This document shows positions 1 through 8,827 of a DNA stretch of 64,000 nucleotides, one piece after another. Where the stretch lies: NCBI GenBank assembly GCA_963700425.1, contig CAVOXO010000003.1, positions 778,986 through 842,985 on the forward strand. Direction: 5' to 3'. This DNA comes from CAVOXO01 sp963700425. GTDB taxonomy: Bacteria; Actinomycetota; Acidimicrobiia; Acidimicrobiales; Microtrichaceae. How positions within the stretch are numbered: position 1 is the first letter of the stretch; each line of letters begins with the position of its first letter. Below the pieces are notes generated by a model, which ran no database searches, was not told the origin of the DNA, and saw only the letters and a program-made list of their open reading frames with translations. The translations under genes and the position numbers were made by a program.

Positions 1-1639
1 GCCACAGCGAACAGGCGAGGAAGACTCCTTCGGTGCCGCTCAGACCATCGATGCCCGTGGTGGCGGAATCGAGCTGGTAGCGACGCACGAGGCCGTCGAC
101 GATCAGCGTGGTGCCGACGGCATCGACGGTCGATCTCATCCGGGCATCGTCGGGCGGGAGGAACCCGACGAGGGGGATCATCAGGACCGCGGCATCGAGA
201 GCCTCGGTGTCGTAGTGCTGGGTGAACGCTCCGACGTCGTGGTTGAATCCGCGGCGACAGACGTCGTCGTGGATCCGGGTCCGCAGCTCCCGCCAGCGGG
301 CCAGCGGACCGGGCAGACGGTGCTCCTCGGAGGCCCGAACCGCCCGATCGACGGCCACCCACGCCATCACCTTCGAGTGGACGAAATGCCGGGGCGCGCC
401 GCGGATCTCCCAGATGCCGTCATCGGGTTCGGTCCAGTGCGCCTCCACGTGATCCACGAGCATGCGCTGGAGGTCCCACGATGCGTCGTCGCCCCCGAGG
501 CCGTGGCGCCGGGCCACGTGGAATGCATCCATGATCTCGCCGAAGACGTCGAGTTGGAACTGCGCGGCGGCGGCATTGCCGATGCGCACCGGCTGCGACC
601 CCGCGAAGCCGTCCAACCAGGTGGCCTCGGTTTCAGGAAGGCGCCGCTCGCCCCGGATTCCGTACATGATCTGCAAGGACTCGGGATCACCGGCGACGGC
701 GCGGTTCAGCCAGCCACTCCACGAACGCGCTTCCTCGCCGTGTCCGGCGAGGACGAGCGCGTACAGGGCGAACGTGGCGTCGCGCAGCCAGCAGTACCGG
801 TAGTCCCAGTTCCGTTGCCCGCCGATCTCTTCGGGCAGCGAGGTGGTCGGCGCGGCCACGACGGCGCCGGTCGGCCCGAAGGTCAGGGCCTTGAGGGTCA
901 GGAGCGATCGGACCGTGGCCTCGCGCAGCGGGCCGGTGAAACAACTTCGTTCCGCCCAGTCCGACCACCAGGCGGAGGTCCGCCCGATTTCGGCCCGGGC
1001 ATCGATGGGTGCGCCGGGCTCCTCGAACGACGGAAACCATTCGAGGACGAACACGACCTCGTCACCGGCGTCGACGGTGAACGTCGCGACCGTGGAGAGA
1101 CCGGCGCCACGGGTGGGTACCTCGGAGCTGAGCCGGAACGCGTCGGGCCCTGCGATCGCCACGATCCCGTCGCCGTCCCTGGTGACCCACGGGACGATCT
1201 GGCCGTAGTCACCCCGCAGGCGGAGCTGCATGCCGACCTCGACGAGTCCCGAGATCCCCCGCACCAACCGGATCAGGTGACGGGTCTCGGTGCCCACCGG
1301 CATCAGGTCGATGACCCGTATTTCGCCGCCCGGCGTGCGGTGAACGGTCTCGAGAACCAGCGACTCACCGAGATAGGAACGACTCGTCGCCACCACGTCA
1401 CCGGTCGGCGCCAGCGTCCAGCAGCCGTTGTCGAGCCCGCCCACCAGGGATGAGAGACACGCGGGCGAATCGAAGTCGGGCCAGCACAACCACTCGATGG
1501 TTCCGTCGCGATGGACGAGAGCCGCCGATCTGGTGTCCCCGATGAGGCCGTAGTCGGAGATCGAGCTGTCGGGCGTCGCTGCGATGGGGTGAACCTCCGT
1601 CCGCCGCGCCTCGTCGCCGAGACGCCTGGTCGACAGCAT
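1..1639 (-). CDS. GH15 family glucoamylase/trehalase, 3' end cut by window edge
   Basis: A glycoside hydrolase family 15 protein that hydrolyses alpha-glucosidic bonds (glucoamylase, dextranase or trehalase type) at chain ends. The frame stays open from ATG 1639 to base 1, giving 546 visible codons, whereas the family usually has about 600, so only the C-terminus is missing. The N-terminus reads DSSISDYGLIGDTRSAALVH, typical of the family's beta-sandwich domain. The hallmark GGQRNWDYRYCWLRDATF lies at residues 273-290 and starts the (alpha/alpha)6 barrel. It is divergent from zwf with a 177-base gap in which I see no clear promoter or hairpin. Actinobacterial GH15 members next to zwf/pgl are often trehalose-related, but the substrate is inferred from context only. 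The ATG choice follows the family start; an alternative a few codons away is possible. Confidence 0.9.
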   Translation of the reverse strand, partial: MLSTRRLGDEARRTEVHPIAATPDSSISDYGLIGDTRSAALVHRDGTIEWLCWPDFDSPACLSSLVGGLDNGCWTLAPTGDVVATSRSYLGESLVLETVHRTPGGEIRVIDLMPVGTETRHLIRLVRGISGLVEVGMQLRLRGDYGQIVPWVTRDGDGIVAIAGPDAFRLSSEVPTRGAGLSTVATFTVDAGDEVVFVLEWFPSFEEPGAPIDARAEIGRTSAWWSDWAERSCFTGPLREATVRSLLTLKALTFGPTGAVVAAPTTSLPEEIGGQRNWDYRYCWLRDATFALYALVLAGHGEEARSWSGWLNRAVAGDPESLQIMYGIRGERRLPETEATWLDGFAGSQPVRIGNAAAAQFQLDVFGEIMDAFHVARRHGLGGDDASWDLQRMLVDHVEAHWTEPDDGIWEIRGAPRHFVHSKVMAWVAVDRAVRASEEHRLPGPLARWRELRTRIHDDVCRRGFNHDVGAFTQHYDTEALDAAVLMIPLVGFLPPDDARMRSTVDAVGTTLIVDGLVRRYQLDSATTGIDGLSGTEGVFLACSLW

Positions 1640-1816
1640 GTCACCCGTCGGTCCGCCCGTCGGCCACCGTGCCATGCGCCCCGGGCGATGCGGGCCTAGG
1701 GTCGGACCTTCGACACCGATGGCGATCGGGCGGGAGTGGATGACGATGCAGTTGGCGATGGACGGAGTCCGTCGAAGGGGGGCGATCCGGTTCCGCGGCT
1801 CGCGGCAGTCGACCCC

Positions 1817-3208
1817 ATGAGCCGATCCGACTCCCTCGTGTTGTTCGGGGCGACCGGTGATCTCGCCCGCAAGAAGCTCTATCCGTCGCTGTACCGACTC
1901 GAGGCCCGGGGCCGCCTCGACCTCCCGGTGATCGGAGTGGCACGTTCGGACTGGGACGACGAACGCTTCAGGGCCCACGTTCGATCCGCGCTCGCCGACA
2001 CCGTCGCCGAGACCGCCCCCGAGATCGTCGACGCGTTGTGCGACCGCCTGAGCTTCGTGGCCGGCGACTACGCCGACGCGTCGACCTTCGGGAGGCTGCG
2101 CGACGAACTGGCGACGTTCGGTGTGTATCGCTCGGCCATCTATCTGGCGGTTCCGCCCACGTTGTTCCCCACTGTGATCGAGGGGCTCTCGAACGAGGGA
2201 CTCAACATCGGGAGTCGGATCATCGTCGAGAAGCCGTTCGGGCGGGACCTGGCCTCGGCGGTGGAGTTGAACGCCCTGCTCCACGAGCACTTCGCCGAGG
2301 CGGACATCTCCCGCATCGATCACTACCTCGGCAAGGAATCGGTGGAGGATCTGATGATCTTCCGGTTCGGGAACTCCTTCCTCGAACCCATCTGGAATCG
2401 GAATTACGTCGACAGCGTCCAGATCACCATGGCGGAATCGTTCGGGGTCGAAGGTCGAGGCAGCTTCTACGAGAGCGTCGGTGCGCTGCGTGACGTGGTT
2501 CAGAACCACCTGCTACAGGTGGTGGCCCTGCTGGCCATGGAACCGCCGGTCAGCCCCGAGGCCGATGCGCTGCGCGACGAGAAGGCGAAGGTCTTCCGTT
2601 CGGTGCGGCCGCTCGACGCGTCGGCGGTGGTCCGGGGGCAGTACGAGGGGTACCTGGGCGAACCCGGCGTGGTTCCCGATTCCGAGGTCGAGACCTTCGT
2701 CGCCTGTCGATTCGAGATCGACTCCTGGCGCTGGTCGGGGGTCCCCTTCTTCGTCAGGGCGGGCAAGGGTCTCGCCACGACGGCTCTGGAGGCGATCGTG
2801 GAACTGCGTGAACCGCCTCGCATGTTGTTCGTCGATCCCGAGCTCCCGTGTCCCCACCCCAACCTCATCCGATTCCGGCTCGGAGTCGACGACGGCGTGA
2901 CCATGACGGTCCAGGCGAAACAGCCCGGTCCCGACCTGGTCAGCCAATCGGTCGATCTCGGGGTCGACTTCGCGTCGAGCCTCGCCGAGCGGAACCAGGC
3001 CTACGAGCGGCTGATCGACGACGCTCTCGACGGGAACCAGCGGCGCTTCGGGAGGGAGGATGCGGTCGAGGCGGCGTGGCGGATCGTCCAGCCGATCATC
3101 GACGCACCCGGTCCGGTTCACCGTTACGTCCGGGGTACCTGGGGGCCCGATGAGGCCGACGCGGTGCTCGGTGCGCATCATTGGCACGACCCGGCGATCC
3201 GTTCGTGA
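1817..3208 (+). CDS. zwf: Glucose-6-phosphate 1-dehydrogenase
   Basis: Oxidises glucose 6-phosphate to 6-phosphoglucono-1,5-lactone with NADP+ (or NAD+), the entry step of the oxidative pentose phosphate pathway in the cytosol. The Rossmann dinucleotide motif GATGDLARKKLYP is at residues 11-23 and the substrate-binding/catalytic RIDHYLGKE at about residues 166-174. The 463-residue length is a little shorter than the usual 480-510. The frame is open 27 codons further upstream to ATG 1736, but those residues (rich in D, G and P) do not resemble the family, whereas MSRSDSLVLFGATGDLA from ATG 1817 does. No strong Shine-Dalgarno precedes 1817, so a leaderless or weakly initiated start is possible. 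pgl follows 7 bases after the stop codon. Confidence 0.95.
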   Translation: MSRSDSLVLFGATGDLARKKLYPSLYRLEARGRLDLPVIGVARSDWDDERFRAHVRSALADTVAETAPEIVDALCDRLSFVAGDYADASTFGRLRDELATFGVYRSAIYLAVPPTLFPTVIEGLSNEGLNIGSRIIVEKPFGRDLASAVELNALLHEHFAEADISRIDHYLGKESVEDLMIFRFGNSFLEPIWNRNYVDSVQITMAESFGVEGRGSFYESVGALRDVVQNHLLQVVALLAMEPPVSPEADALRDEKAKVFRSVRPLDASAVVRGQYEGYLGEPGVVPDSEVETFVACRFEIDSWRWSGVPFFVRAGKGLATTALEAIVELREPPRMLFVDPELPCPHPNLIRFRLGVDDGVTMTVQAKQPGPDLVSQSVDLGVDFASSLAERNQAYERLIDDALDGNQRRFGREDAVEAAWRIVQPIIDAPGPVHRYVRGTWGPDEADAVLGAHHWHDPAIRS

Positions 3209-3215
3209 CCGATCC

Positions 3216-3860
3216 ATGCAGGTGATGGTGCGCTCCGACCCGGTGGCCGGGGCGGCCGGGCATCTGGCGGAACGGATCCGCCGCCTCGGGGAGAAACAGG
3301 ACGGTGTGTCGGTGGCGCTCAGTGGCGGACGCACCCCGTGGAAGGTGTTCTCGGCCCTGGCGGAACAGGATCTCGACTGGGAGAGCGTCCATGTCTTCCA
3401 GGTCGACGAGCGTCTGGTGCCGCCTGGCGATCCCGACCGGAACCTGGCCCGCCTCGACGAGGTGCTGTTGTCGCGGGTCCGCGCCGTCGTGCACCCGATG
3501 CCGGTGGACGATCCCGATCCGGAGACTGCGGCGGAGCGCTACGCCCGCGAGTTGCCGGAACGCTTCGACCTCATCCATCTCGGACTGGGAACCGATGGCC
3601 ACACGGCCTCGCTGGTACCGGGCGACGCGGTCCTCGAGGTGGTGGACCGTGACGTGGCGGTGACCGACGTCTACGAGGGGCACCGCCGGATGACCCTCAC
3701 CTACCCGGCGCTCGACCGTGCCGATGCCCTGGTGTGGATCGTGGAGGGCGAATCGAAACGCCCCGCCCTTCGACGGCTTCTCCGCCACGACCGGACCATC
3801 CCGGCCGGACGGGTGTCCCCAGCCCGCTCCTTGGTCATCACCGATCTCGACGTCTCCTGA
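3216..3860 (+). CDS. pgl: 6-phosphogluconolactonase
   Basis: Hydrolyses the lactone made by Zwf to 6-phosphogluconate. The protein of 214 residues has the expected family features: ALSGGRTPWKVFSAL near residues 29-43 (sugar isomerase/NagB-like fold), VHVFQVDERLVPP, and the GLGTDGHTASLVPG motif in the middle that marks devB/pgl. ATG 3216 is chosen because the protein aligns from MQVMVRSDPVAGAAGHLAERI and because upstream in-frame codons overlap zwf. The stop of zwf is only 7 bases upstream, so the two genes are surely cotranscribed. It converges on the haem-binding gene, with 6 bases between the stops. Confidence 0.93.
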   Translation: MQVMVRSDPVAGAAGHLAERIRRLGEKQDGVSVALSGGRTPWKVFSALAEQDLDWESVHVFQVDERLVPPGDPDRNLARLDEVLLSRVRAVVHPMPVDDPDPETAAERYARELPERFDLIHLGLGTDGHTASLVPGDAVLEVVDRDVAVTDVYEGHRRMTLTYPALDRADALVWIVEGESKRPALRRLLRHDRTIPAGRVSPARSLVITDLDVS

Positions 3861-3866
3861 GGAGGG

Positions 3867-4355
3867 TCAGTCGCCGCCGCCGGTCGGCGGGTCGGCGGCG
3901 ATGGTCTTCTCGAGTCCCGCAACCAGCTGGCGGGTTTCCTCGTCGCTCAACTTCGCGTCACTGTGGAGCCCGAGCCAGGTGTAGTACCCGGGGGGCATTC
4001 CACCGTCGTCCACGGGTTCGGCGGCGTCACGCGCCTCCCGGCCGGCCGCGGTGTTCCACTCGCTGAAATTGAGTGCGCCGCGACCCTCCTCGACATGGTT
4101 GGCGATGATCCACTTGATCGGAGCGACTTGTTCGAACCAGAGCACGTTCGTCTCGTTGCTGTGGCAGTCGTAGCACGCCGTGACCGCCAGTTCGCGGGTC
4201 ATCGGGCTGTCCCACTGCGGTTCGTCCCGGGCCGACGGGTTGTCCACCCCGATGGGGATGAACTGGATGATGACCATGATCGCGATGGCGGCGAGCAGGA
4301 CTCTCAGCCACCAGCGCCGGATCAACGACGGCTGTCCTGAAGTGTCGGTGGCCAT
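3867..4355 (-). CDS. Membrane-anchored haem-binding domain protein (CxxCH)
   Basis: A 162-residue protein with one N-terminal membrane helix (about residues 15-33, VLLAAIAIMVIIQFIPIG) and a single CxxCH haem-attachment motif, C61-Y-D-C64-H65, in the exported part. The surrounding pattern (TACYDCHSNET, then NHVEEGRGALNFSEW and a late GYYTWLGLHSDAKLS) matches the haem-binding domain family found fused or near cytochromes and dehydrogenases in bacteria. The start is ATG 4355, preceded by AAGGAG with a 5-6 base gap. The frame is open 12 codons upstream but lacks a ribosome binding site there. No cytochrome partner is adjacent, so its redox role is unknown. Confidence 0.8.
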   Translation of the reverse strand: MATDTSGQPSLIRRWWLRVLLAAIAIMVIIQFIPIGVDNPSARDEPQWDSPMTRELAVTACYDCHSNETNVLWFEQVAPIKWIIANHVEEGRGALNFSEWNTAAGREARDAAEPVDDGGMPPGYYTWLGLHSDAKLSDEETRQLVAGLEKTIAADPPTGGGD

Positions 4356-4428
4356 GGAGCGCTCCTTGTCGTCGGGACGCGAGTATCGCACCGATCAAAG
4401 GTGGGTGGTGTCGCCTCGTCGACATGGA

Positions 4429-7400
4429 TCAGACGTTGCGTCGGTAGCGGCCGCCCACGTCGAAGAGAGCGTCGGTGATGTCCCCGAGGGTGCACACTCT
4501 CACGGCGTCCATGAGGGCGTCGAAGGTGTTGCCCCCGTCGAGAGCGACCTTCCGGAGCGCCGCCAGCGCCGCCGGGCGCTCGTCGGAGTGGCGCTCCTGA
4601 ACCGCTCGGCGGCGGTGGATCTGTTCGGCCTTCTCGGAGTCGTCGGATCGCCGAAGCTCCGGTTCGACGGCTGGGCCGTCACCGGCGCCGGGGTCGAGGA
4701 AGGTGTTCACTCCGACGATGGGCAGGGAGCCGTCGTGCTTGGCGTGCTCGTAGTGCATCGACTCGTCCTGGATCCGACCCCGTTGGTATCCGGTCTCCAT
4801 GGCGCCGAGTACGCCGCCCCGCTCCGAGATGCGGTCGAGTTCGGTGAGCACGGCCTCCTCGACCATGTCGGTCAACTCGTCGACCAGAAACGAGCCCTGC
4901 ACCGGGTTGTCACAGAACGCCGGCCCCCACTCACGGTTGATGACGAGCTGGATGGCCATGGCCCGCCGCACCGACTCGTCGGTGGGCGTGGTGACGGCCT
5001 CGTCGTAGGCGTTGGTGTGGAGCGAGTTGGCGTTGTCGTAGACGGCACACAAGGCCTGGAGTGTGGTGCGGATGTCGTTGAACGCCATCTCCTGCGCGTG
5101 CAGTGACCGTCCCGAGGTCTGGATGTGGTACTTCAGCCTCTGGCTCCGTTCGGAGGCGCCGTAACGCTCGGCCATGGCGATGGCCCAGATCCGCCGGGCC
5201 ACCCGGCCCAGAACCGTGTACTCGGGGTCCATGCCGTTGGAGAAGAAGAAGCTGAGATTGGGGGCGAAGTCGTCGATCGACATGCCGCGGGCCAGGTAGG
5301 CCTCGACGTAGGTGAAGGCGTTCGACAGGGTGAACGCCAGCTGGCTGATCGGGTTCGCGCCCGCTTCGGCGATGTGGTAGCCCGAGATCGACGCCGAGTA
5401 GAAACGCTTCACCTCGTGCTCGACGAACCACTCGGCGATGTCGGCCATCATCGACAGGGCGAACTCGGTCGAGAAGATGCATGTGTTCTGCCCCTGGTCC
5501 TCCTTGAGGATGTCGGCCTGGACGGTGCCCCTGACGTTGGCGAGCACCCAGGCCCGCAGCTCCGCGGACTCGGTCGCGTCGGGGTCGCGGCCGTGCTGTC
5601 TGCGGAAGTCGTCGACGCGCTGGTCGATGGCGCAGTTGAGGAACATGGCCAGGATCGCGGGGGCGGGCCCGTTGATGGTCATCGACACCGAGGTCGACGG
5701 ATCACAGAGGTCGACACCGTCGAACAGGTCCTTCATGTCGTCGAGGGATGCCACCGATACTCCGGAGTTGCCGACCTTTCCGAGGATGTCGGGTCGGTCG
5801 TCGGGGTCGGCACCGTAGAGGGTCACCGAGTCGAAGGCGGTGGACAGCCGGGTGGCCGATTGACCCTCGGCCAGGAGGTGGAACCGTCGGTTGGTGCGGG
5901 AGGGTCCGCCCTCCCCGGCGAACATCCGGGTGGGGTCTTCGTCGTCGCGCTTGGTGGTGAAGACCCCCGCGGTGAAGGGGAACCGCCCGGGCAGGTTCTC
6001 CGAGCGGAGGAACCGCACCAGTTCGGCGTCGTCGGTGGTGGAGGGCATCGCCACGCGGGGGATGTCGAGTCCCGACAGCGACCGCCTGACGGGGCGGTTG
6101 TCGCCGCCGACGTGGTCGCGGTCGCGGCCGAAGGTGTCGAGGAGCTCCCAGGTGGACGGTGCGACGTCCGCCCGGTCGCGCTCGGCCAGTTCGCTGACCG
6201 CTCGGTTCTCCGCCACCGCGCCCACCCGGCGGGCGACGGCCTCCGACTGGCGGGTCCGGCGCACGGCGTCGACCTGCTCGCGGGTCACGGCGTGATAGGT
6301 GCGGACCGTGTCGGAGATCTCCGCCAGGTAGCGGGATCGGGTGGCGGGAATGATCGCCGTCGACGATTCGTCGACGGTGGCGGCCACGCTGTCGACGGTG
6401 ATCGCCCCCGGTGTGATCTCCATGCCGGCCGCGATGAGGAGGCCCCGCAGGCGAAGGTAGAGCCGGGTGACCCCCGGATCGTTGAATCGCGCCGCGGATG
6501 TGGCGATGACGGGAAGCGCCTCGGGGTCGGTGCCGAAGAGCCGGTGGTTGCGTGCCACCTGGCGGCGGACGTCCCGAAGGGCGTCGAGTCCGCCCCGTCG
6601 CTCGATCTTGTTGAGCGCCACCACATCGGCGAGGTCCAACATGTCGATCTTCTCGAGCTGGGACGGCGCCCCGAATTCGGGGGTCATCACGTAGAGCGAG
6701 ACGTCGGCGACGTCGGTGACCGCGGAGTTGCCCTGGCCGATGCCGGGGGTCTCGACGATGATCAGGTCGGCGCCCCAGGCCCGCGCCGCCGCGATCATGG
6801 CCTCGACCGGAGCGGGCAGCTCGCCGACCGACCCCCGGGTGGCGATGGAGCGGAAGAACACCGAGTCCGCTTCGATGGCGTTCATCCGGATCCGGTCGCC
6901 CAACAGGGCTCCGCCGCCCCGTCGCCGGGTGGGGTCGACAGCCAGGACGACCACCCGCACCGCGTCGCGCTGATCGCGCCGAAGCCGGGCGATGAGCTCG
7001 TCGGTCAACGACGACTTGCCCGATCCACCCGTTCCGGTGATGCCGAGCACCGGTGCGGCCCGGTGGTGGACGGGACCCGCCCCGGTCGAGGCCGCCACCT
7101 TCGTCGCAGGGTCCGCTTCGATGGCGCTGAGAGCACGGGCCAGGCTGCGGGCGCCGCCGTCGAGCTCGATCGTCGGTTCGAACGAACGGGCGACGTCGCA
7201 GTCGGCGATGATCGTGTTCACCATGGCGGCGAGGCCGAGCCGCTGCCCGTCGGTGGGGGAGAAGATGCGGATTCCACGAGCCGCCAGCTGGTCGATCTCG
7301 CGCTGGACGATGACGCCGCCGCCTCCGCCGTAGATGCGCACGTGGCCCATGTCCTCGGCGTCGAGGCGGTCCGCGAGGTAGCCGAAGTACTCGATGTGGC

Positions 7401-7641
7401 CACCCTGGTAGGAGCTGATGGCCACCGCGTCGACGTCCTCGCAGACGACGGCGCGCACGACCTCGTCGACAGAGCGGTTGTGACCGAGGTGGATGACCTC
7501 GGCGCCCTGGTCCTGGAGGATCCGTCGCATGATGTTGATGGCTGCGTCGTGGCCGTCGAACAGGCTGGCCGCGGTCACGATGCGTATCGGTCGCGAGGGG
7601 ACATGGAGGTCGGGCGGCGGGTACGCCACAGGAGGATCCAT
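4429..7641 (-). CDS. icmF: Fused isobutyryl-CoA mutase (B12 + GTPase chaperone + mutase)
   Basis: A 1070-residue IcmF-type acyl-CoA mutase that interconverts isobutyryl-CoA and n-butyryl-CoA using adenosylcobalamin, with its own G-protein chaperone fused in. Domains in order: cobalamin-binding domain (residues about 18-150) with the base-off motif D29-G-H31 in SLFDGHDAAINIM; MeaB-like GTPase (about 190-430) with P-loop GITGTGGSGKSS at 200-211; linker; TIM-barrel mutase domain (about 530-1070) with segments such as SVSMTINGPAPAILAMF and YHIQTSGRSLHAQE. The fusion order B12-GTPase-mutase is diagnostic of IcmF as opposed to two-subunit methylmalonyl-CoA mutase. The frame is intact over 3.2 kb. 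ATG 7641 is preferred; GTG 7662 is in frame upstream. No Shine-Dalgarno is visible, but TATATC ends 8 bases before the ATG, which suggests leaderless initiation. Divergent from a MarR gene. Confidence 0.93.
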   Translation of the reverse strand: MDPPVAYPPPDLHVPSRPIRIVTAASLFDGHDAAINIMRRILQDQGAEVIHLGHNRSVDEVVRAVVCEDVDAVAISSYQGGHIEYFGYLADRLDAEDMGHVRIYGGGGGVIVQREIDQLAARGIRIFSPTDGQRLGLAAMVNTIIADCDVARSFEPTIELDGGARSLARALSAIEADPATKVAASTGAGPVHHRAAPVLGITGTGGSGKSSLTDELIARLRRDQRDAVRVVVLAVDPTRRRGGGALLGDRIRMNAIEADSVFFRSIATRGSVGELPAPVEAMIAAARAWGADLIIVETPGIGQGNSAVTDVADVSLYVMTPEFGAPSQLEKIDMLDLADVVALNKIERRGGLDALRDVRRQVARNHRLFGTDPEALPVIATSAARFNDPGVTRLYLRLRGLLIAAGMEITPGAITVDSVAATVDESSTAIIPATRSRYLAEISDTVRTYHAVTREQVDAVRRTRQSEAVARRVGAVAENRAVSELAERDRADVAPSTWELLDTFGRDRDHVGGDNRPVRRSLSGLDIPRVAMPSTTDDAELVRFLRSENLPGRFPFTAGVFTTKRDDEDPTRMFAGEGGPSRTNRRFHLLAEGQSATRLSTAFDSVTLYGADPDDRPDILGKVGNSGVSVASLDDMKDLFDGVDLCDPSTSVSMTINGPAPAILAMFLNCAIDQRVDDFRRQHGRDPDATESAELRAWVLANVRGTVQADILKEDQGQNTCIFSTEFALSMMADIAEWFVEHEVKRFYSASISGYHIAEAGANPISQLAFTLSNAFTYVEAYLARGMSIDDFAPNLSFFFSNGMDPEYTVLGRVARRIWAIAMAERYGASERSQRLKYHIQTSGRSLHAQEMAFNDIRTTLQALCAVYDNANSLHTNAYDEAVTTPTDESVRRAMAIQLVINREWGPAFCDNPVQGSFLVDELTDMVEEAVLTELDRISERGGVLGAMETGYQRGRIQDESMHYEHAKHDGSLPIVGVNTFLDPGAGDGPAVEPELRRSDDSEKAEQIHRRRAVQERHSDERPAALAALRKVALDGGNTFDALMDAVRVCTLGDITDALFDVGGRYRRNV

Positions 7642-7649
7642 GAGGAGAT

Positions 7650-7671
7650 GATATACGACCACTCATGTATC
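7650..7671. promoter_or_regulatory. Imperfect palindrome between icmF and marR, candidate MarR operator
   Basis: The 45-base space between the divergent icmF and marR starts contains an imperfect inverted repeat with outer arms GATA/TATC and further matches inside (14 of 22 positions symmetric). It overlaps the TATATC that would be the -10 element of icmF. Position and symmetry suit autoregulation by the MarR protein, but no binding is shown by sequence alone. Confidence 0.4.
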
Positions 7672-7686
7672 TGCCACAATGGAGCC

Positions 7687-8157
7687 ATGGCATCAGGCGA
7701 TCCGATCGTGGAGGCCCGCCGCCAGTGGGAGGCGCGTGGCCTTCCCGAGCCGCTGGCGATGACCGCAGCCACCTCGATCATGCGCGCCCAGCAGGCCGTG
7801 TCGCTCGAGGTGGATCGAGCCCTGCGTCCCCTGGGGCTGACGTTCGCCCGGTACGAGGTGCTGATGTTGTTGTCGTTCTCCCGAACCGGTGCCCTGCCGA
7901 TGACCAAGATCGGCGACCGCCTCATGGTGCACCCCACCGGCATCACCAAGCTGGTCGACAAGCTCGAGGAACAGGGGTGGGTGGAGCGCGTCAGTGATCC
8001 CGACGATCGTCGGGTGACGCTCGCGGCCGTCACCTCGGCGGGTCGACGAGTGGCCGCGAAGGCGACCGACGCGGTCGGCTCGGTGCGATTCGGTGCCGAC
8101 CTCGGCGACCGCGATCTCGAGTCGCTGGTGGAGCTGCTGACCGCCTTCCGGCGGTGA
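7687..8157 (+). CDS. MarR family transcriptional regulator
   Basis: A 156-residue winged-helix repressor of the MarR type, acting as a dimer on DNA. The core runs from TFARYEVLMLLSFS through GDRLMVHPTGITKLVDKLEEQGWVERV (recognition helix) to the wing DPDDRRVTLAAVTSAGR, at residues about 55-120. ATG 7687 has GGAG just upstream. It is divergent from icmF by 45 bases that include a candidate operator, so it probably controls icmF and itself. The inducer is unknown; an acyl-CoA or aromatic ligand would suit the context. Confidence 0.9.
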   Translation: MASGDPIVEARRQWEARGLPEPLAMTAATSIMRAQQAVSLEVDRALRPLGLTFARYEVLMLLSFSRTGALPMTKIGDRLMVHPTGITKLVDKLEEQGWVERVSDPDDRRVTLAAVTSAGRRVAAKATDAVGSVRFGADLGDRDLESLVELLTAFRR

Positions 8158-8171
8158 CCTAGCGTTCGGAG

Positions 8172-8673
8172 ATGGCCACCGGTGATTCCGTCATCGACGC
8201 GCTGGACGTGCTCGACGCCCTCGGCGGCGACCACGAGTTGGTGCCCTGCGATCCCGCCCTGGCGGACACCGCCGAGTTCTGCGCGGCGTACGGCTACGAC
8301 CTCGCCGACTCTGCCAACACCATCGTGGTGGTCGGCAAGAGCGAGCCGCGGGTGTTCGCCGCCTGCGTCGCCCTGGCGACCACGCGCCTGGACGTGAACG
8401 GTGTGATCCGCCGTCGGTTGGGCACGCGCAAGGCGTCGTTCGCCTCCGCCGACGAAACGGTCGAGCTCACGGGGATGACCATCGGTGGGGTCACGCCCGT
8501 GGGGCTGCCGTCGGAGCTGCCGGTATGGGTCGACGCGGTTGTGATGGATCGGGAGCGGATCATTCTCGGGGGCGGCAGTCGCGATCCGCAAGATCCTGTG
8601 CACGCCCCGCCTGCTCGAGCGGCTCCCCGACGTCACGGTCGTCGAAGGCCTGGCCCAGCCCGCGACGGGCTGA
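8172..8673 (+). CDS. YbaK/ProX-type aminoacyl-tRNA deacylase, frame break near the 3' end
   Basis: Belongs to the YbaK/EbsC superfamily, which removes wrongly attached amino acids from tRNA (typically Cys- or Ala-tRNA-Pro). Visible features: TIVVVGKSEPRVFAACV at about residues 50-66 with the family lysine, then TVELTGMTIGGVTPVGLPS, the conserved block before the active-site loop. In the uncorrected frame the end becomes arginine/proline rich after GGGSR; skipping one base near 8583 gives IRKILCTPRLLERLPDVTVV and a stop at 8671-8673, the expected family ending. Total corrected length is about 166 residues. It starts 14 bases after marR and may be cotranscribed. Confidence 0.75.
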
Positions 8674-8827
8674 GCGGCCTGGTCTGAGCCAGAGCGACAC
8701 CCGACGCGAACGCCGATCGCGTCCTCGAACGTCGACCCGGGGATCGCAAGGCGAGGCGGTCGGGAGAACGGTTGAAGAACCCGGCACACCCCTCGTCGTT
8801 GTCGGCGGTATCTGCGAGAATGAACAC

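Noticed and set aside
215..1453. Plus-strand 412-codon frame opposite the GH15 gene
   Set aside because: The minus strand encodes an unmistakable GH15 protein (RNWDYRYCWLRDATF); the opposite frame shows no domain or ribosome binding site.
5125..7686. Plus-strand open frame of over 850 codons opposite icmF
   Set aside because: The codon pattern mirrors the icmF third-position bias, and the translation (long runs of V, G, H, R, D) has no family features. It is a composition shadow that merely joins the true marR gene in the same frame.
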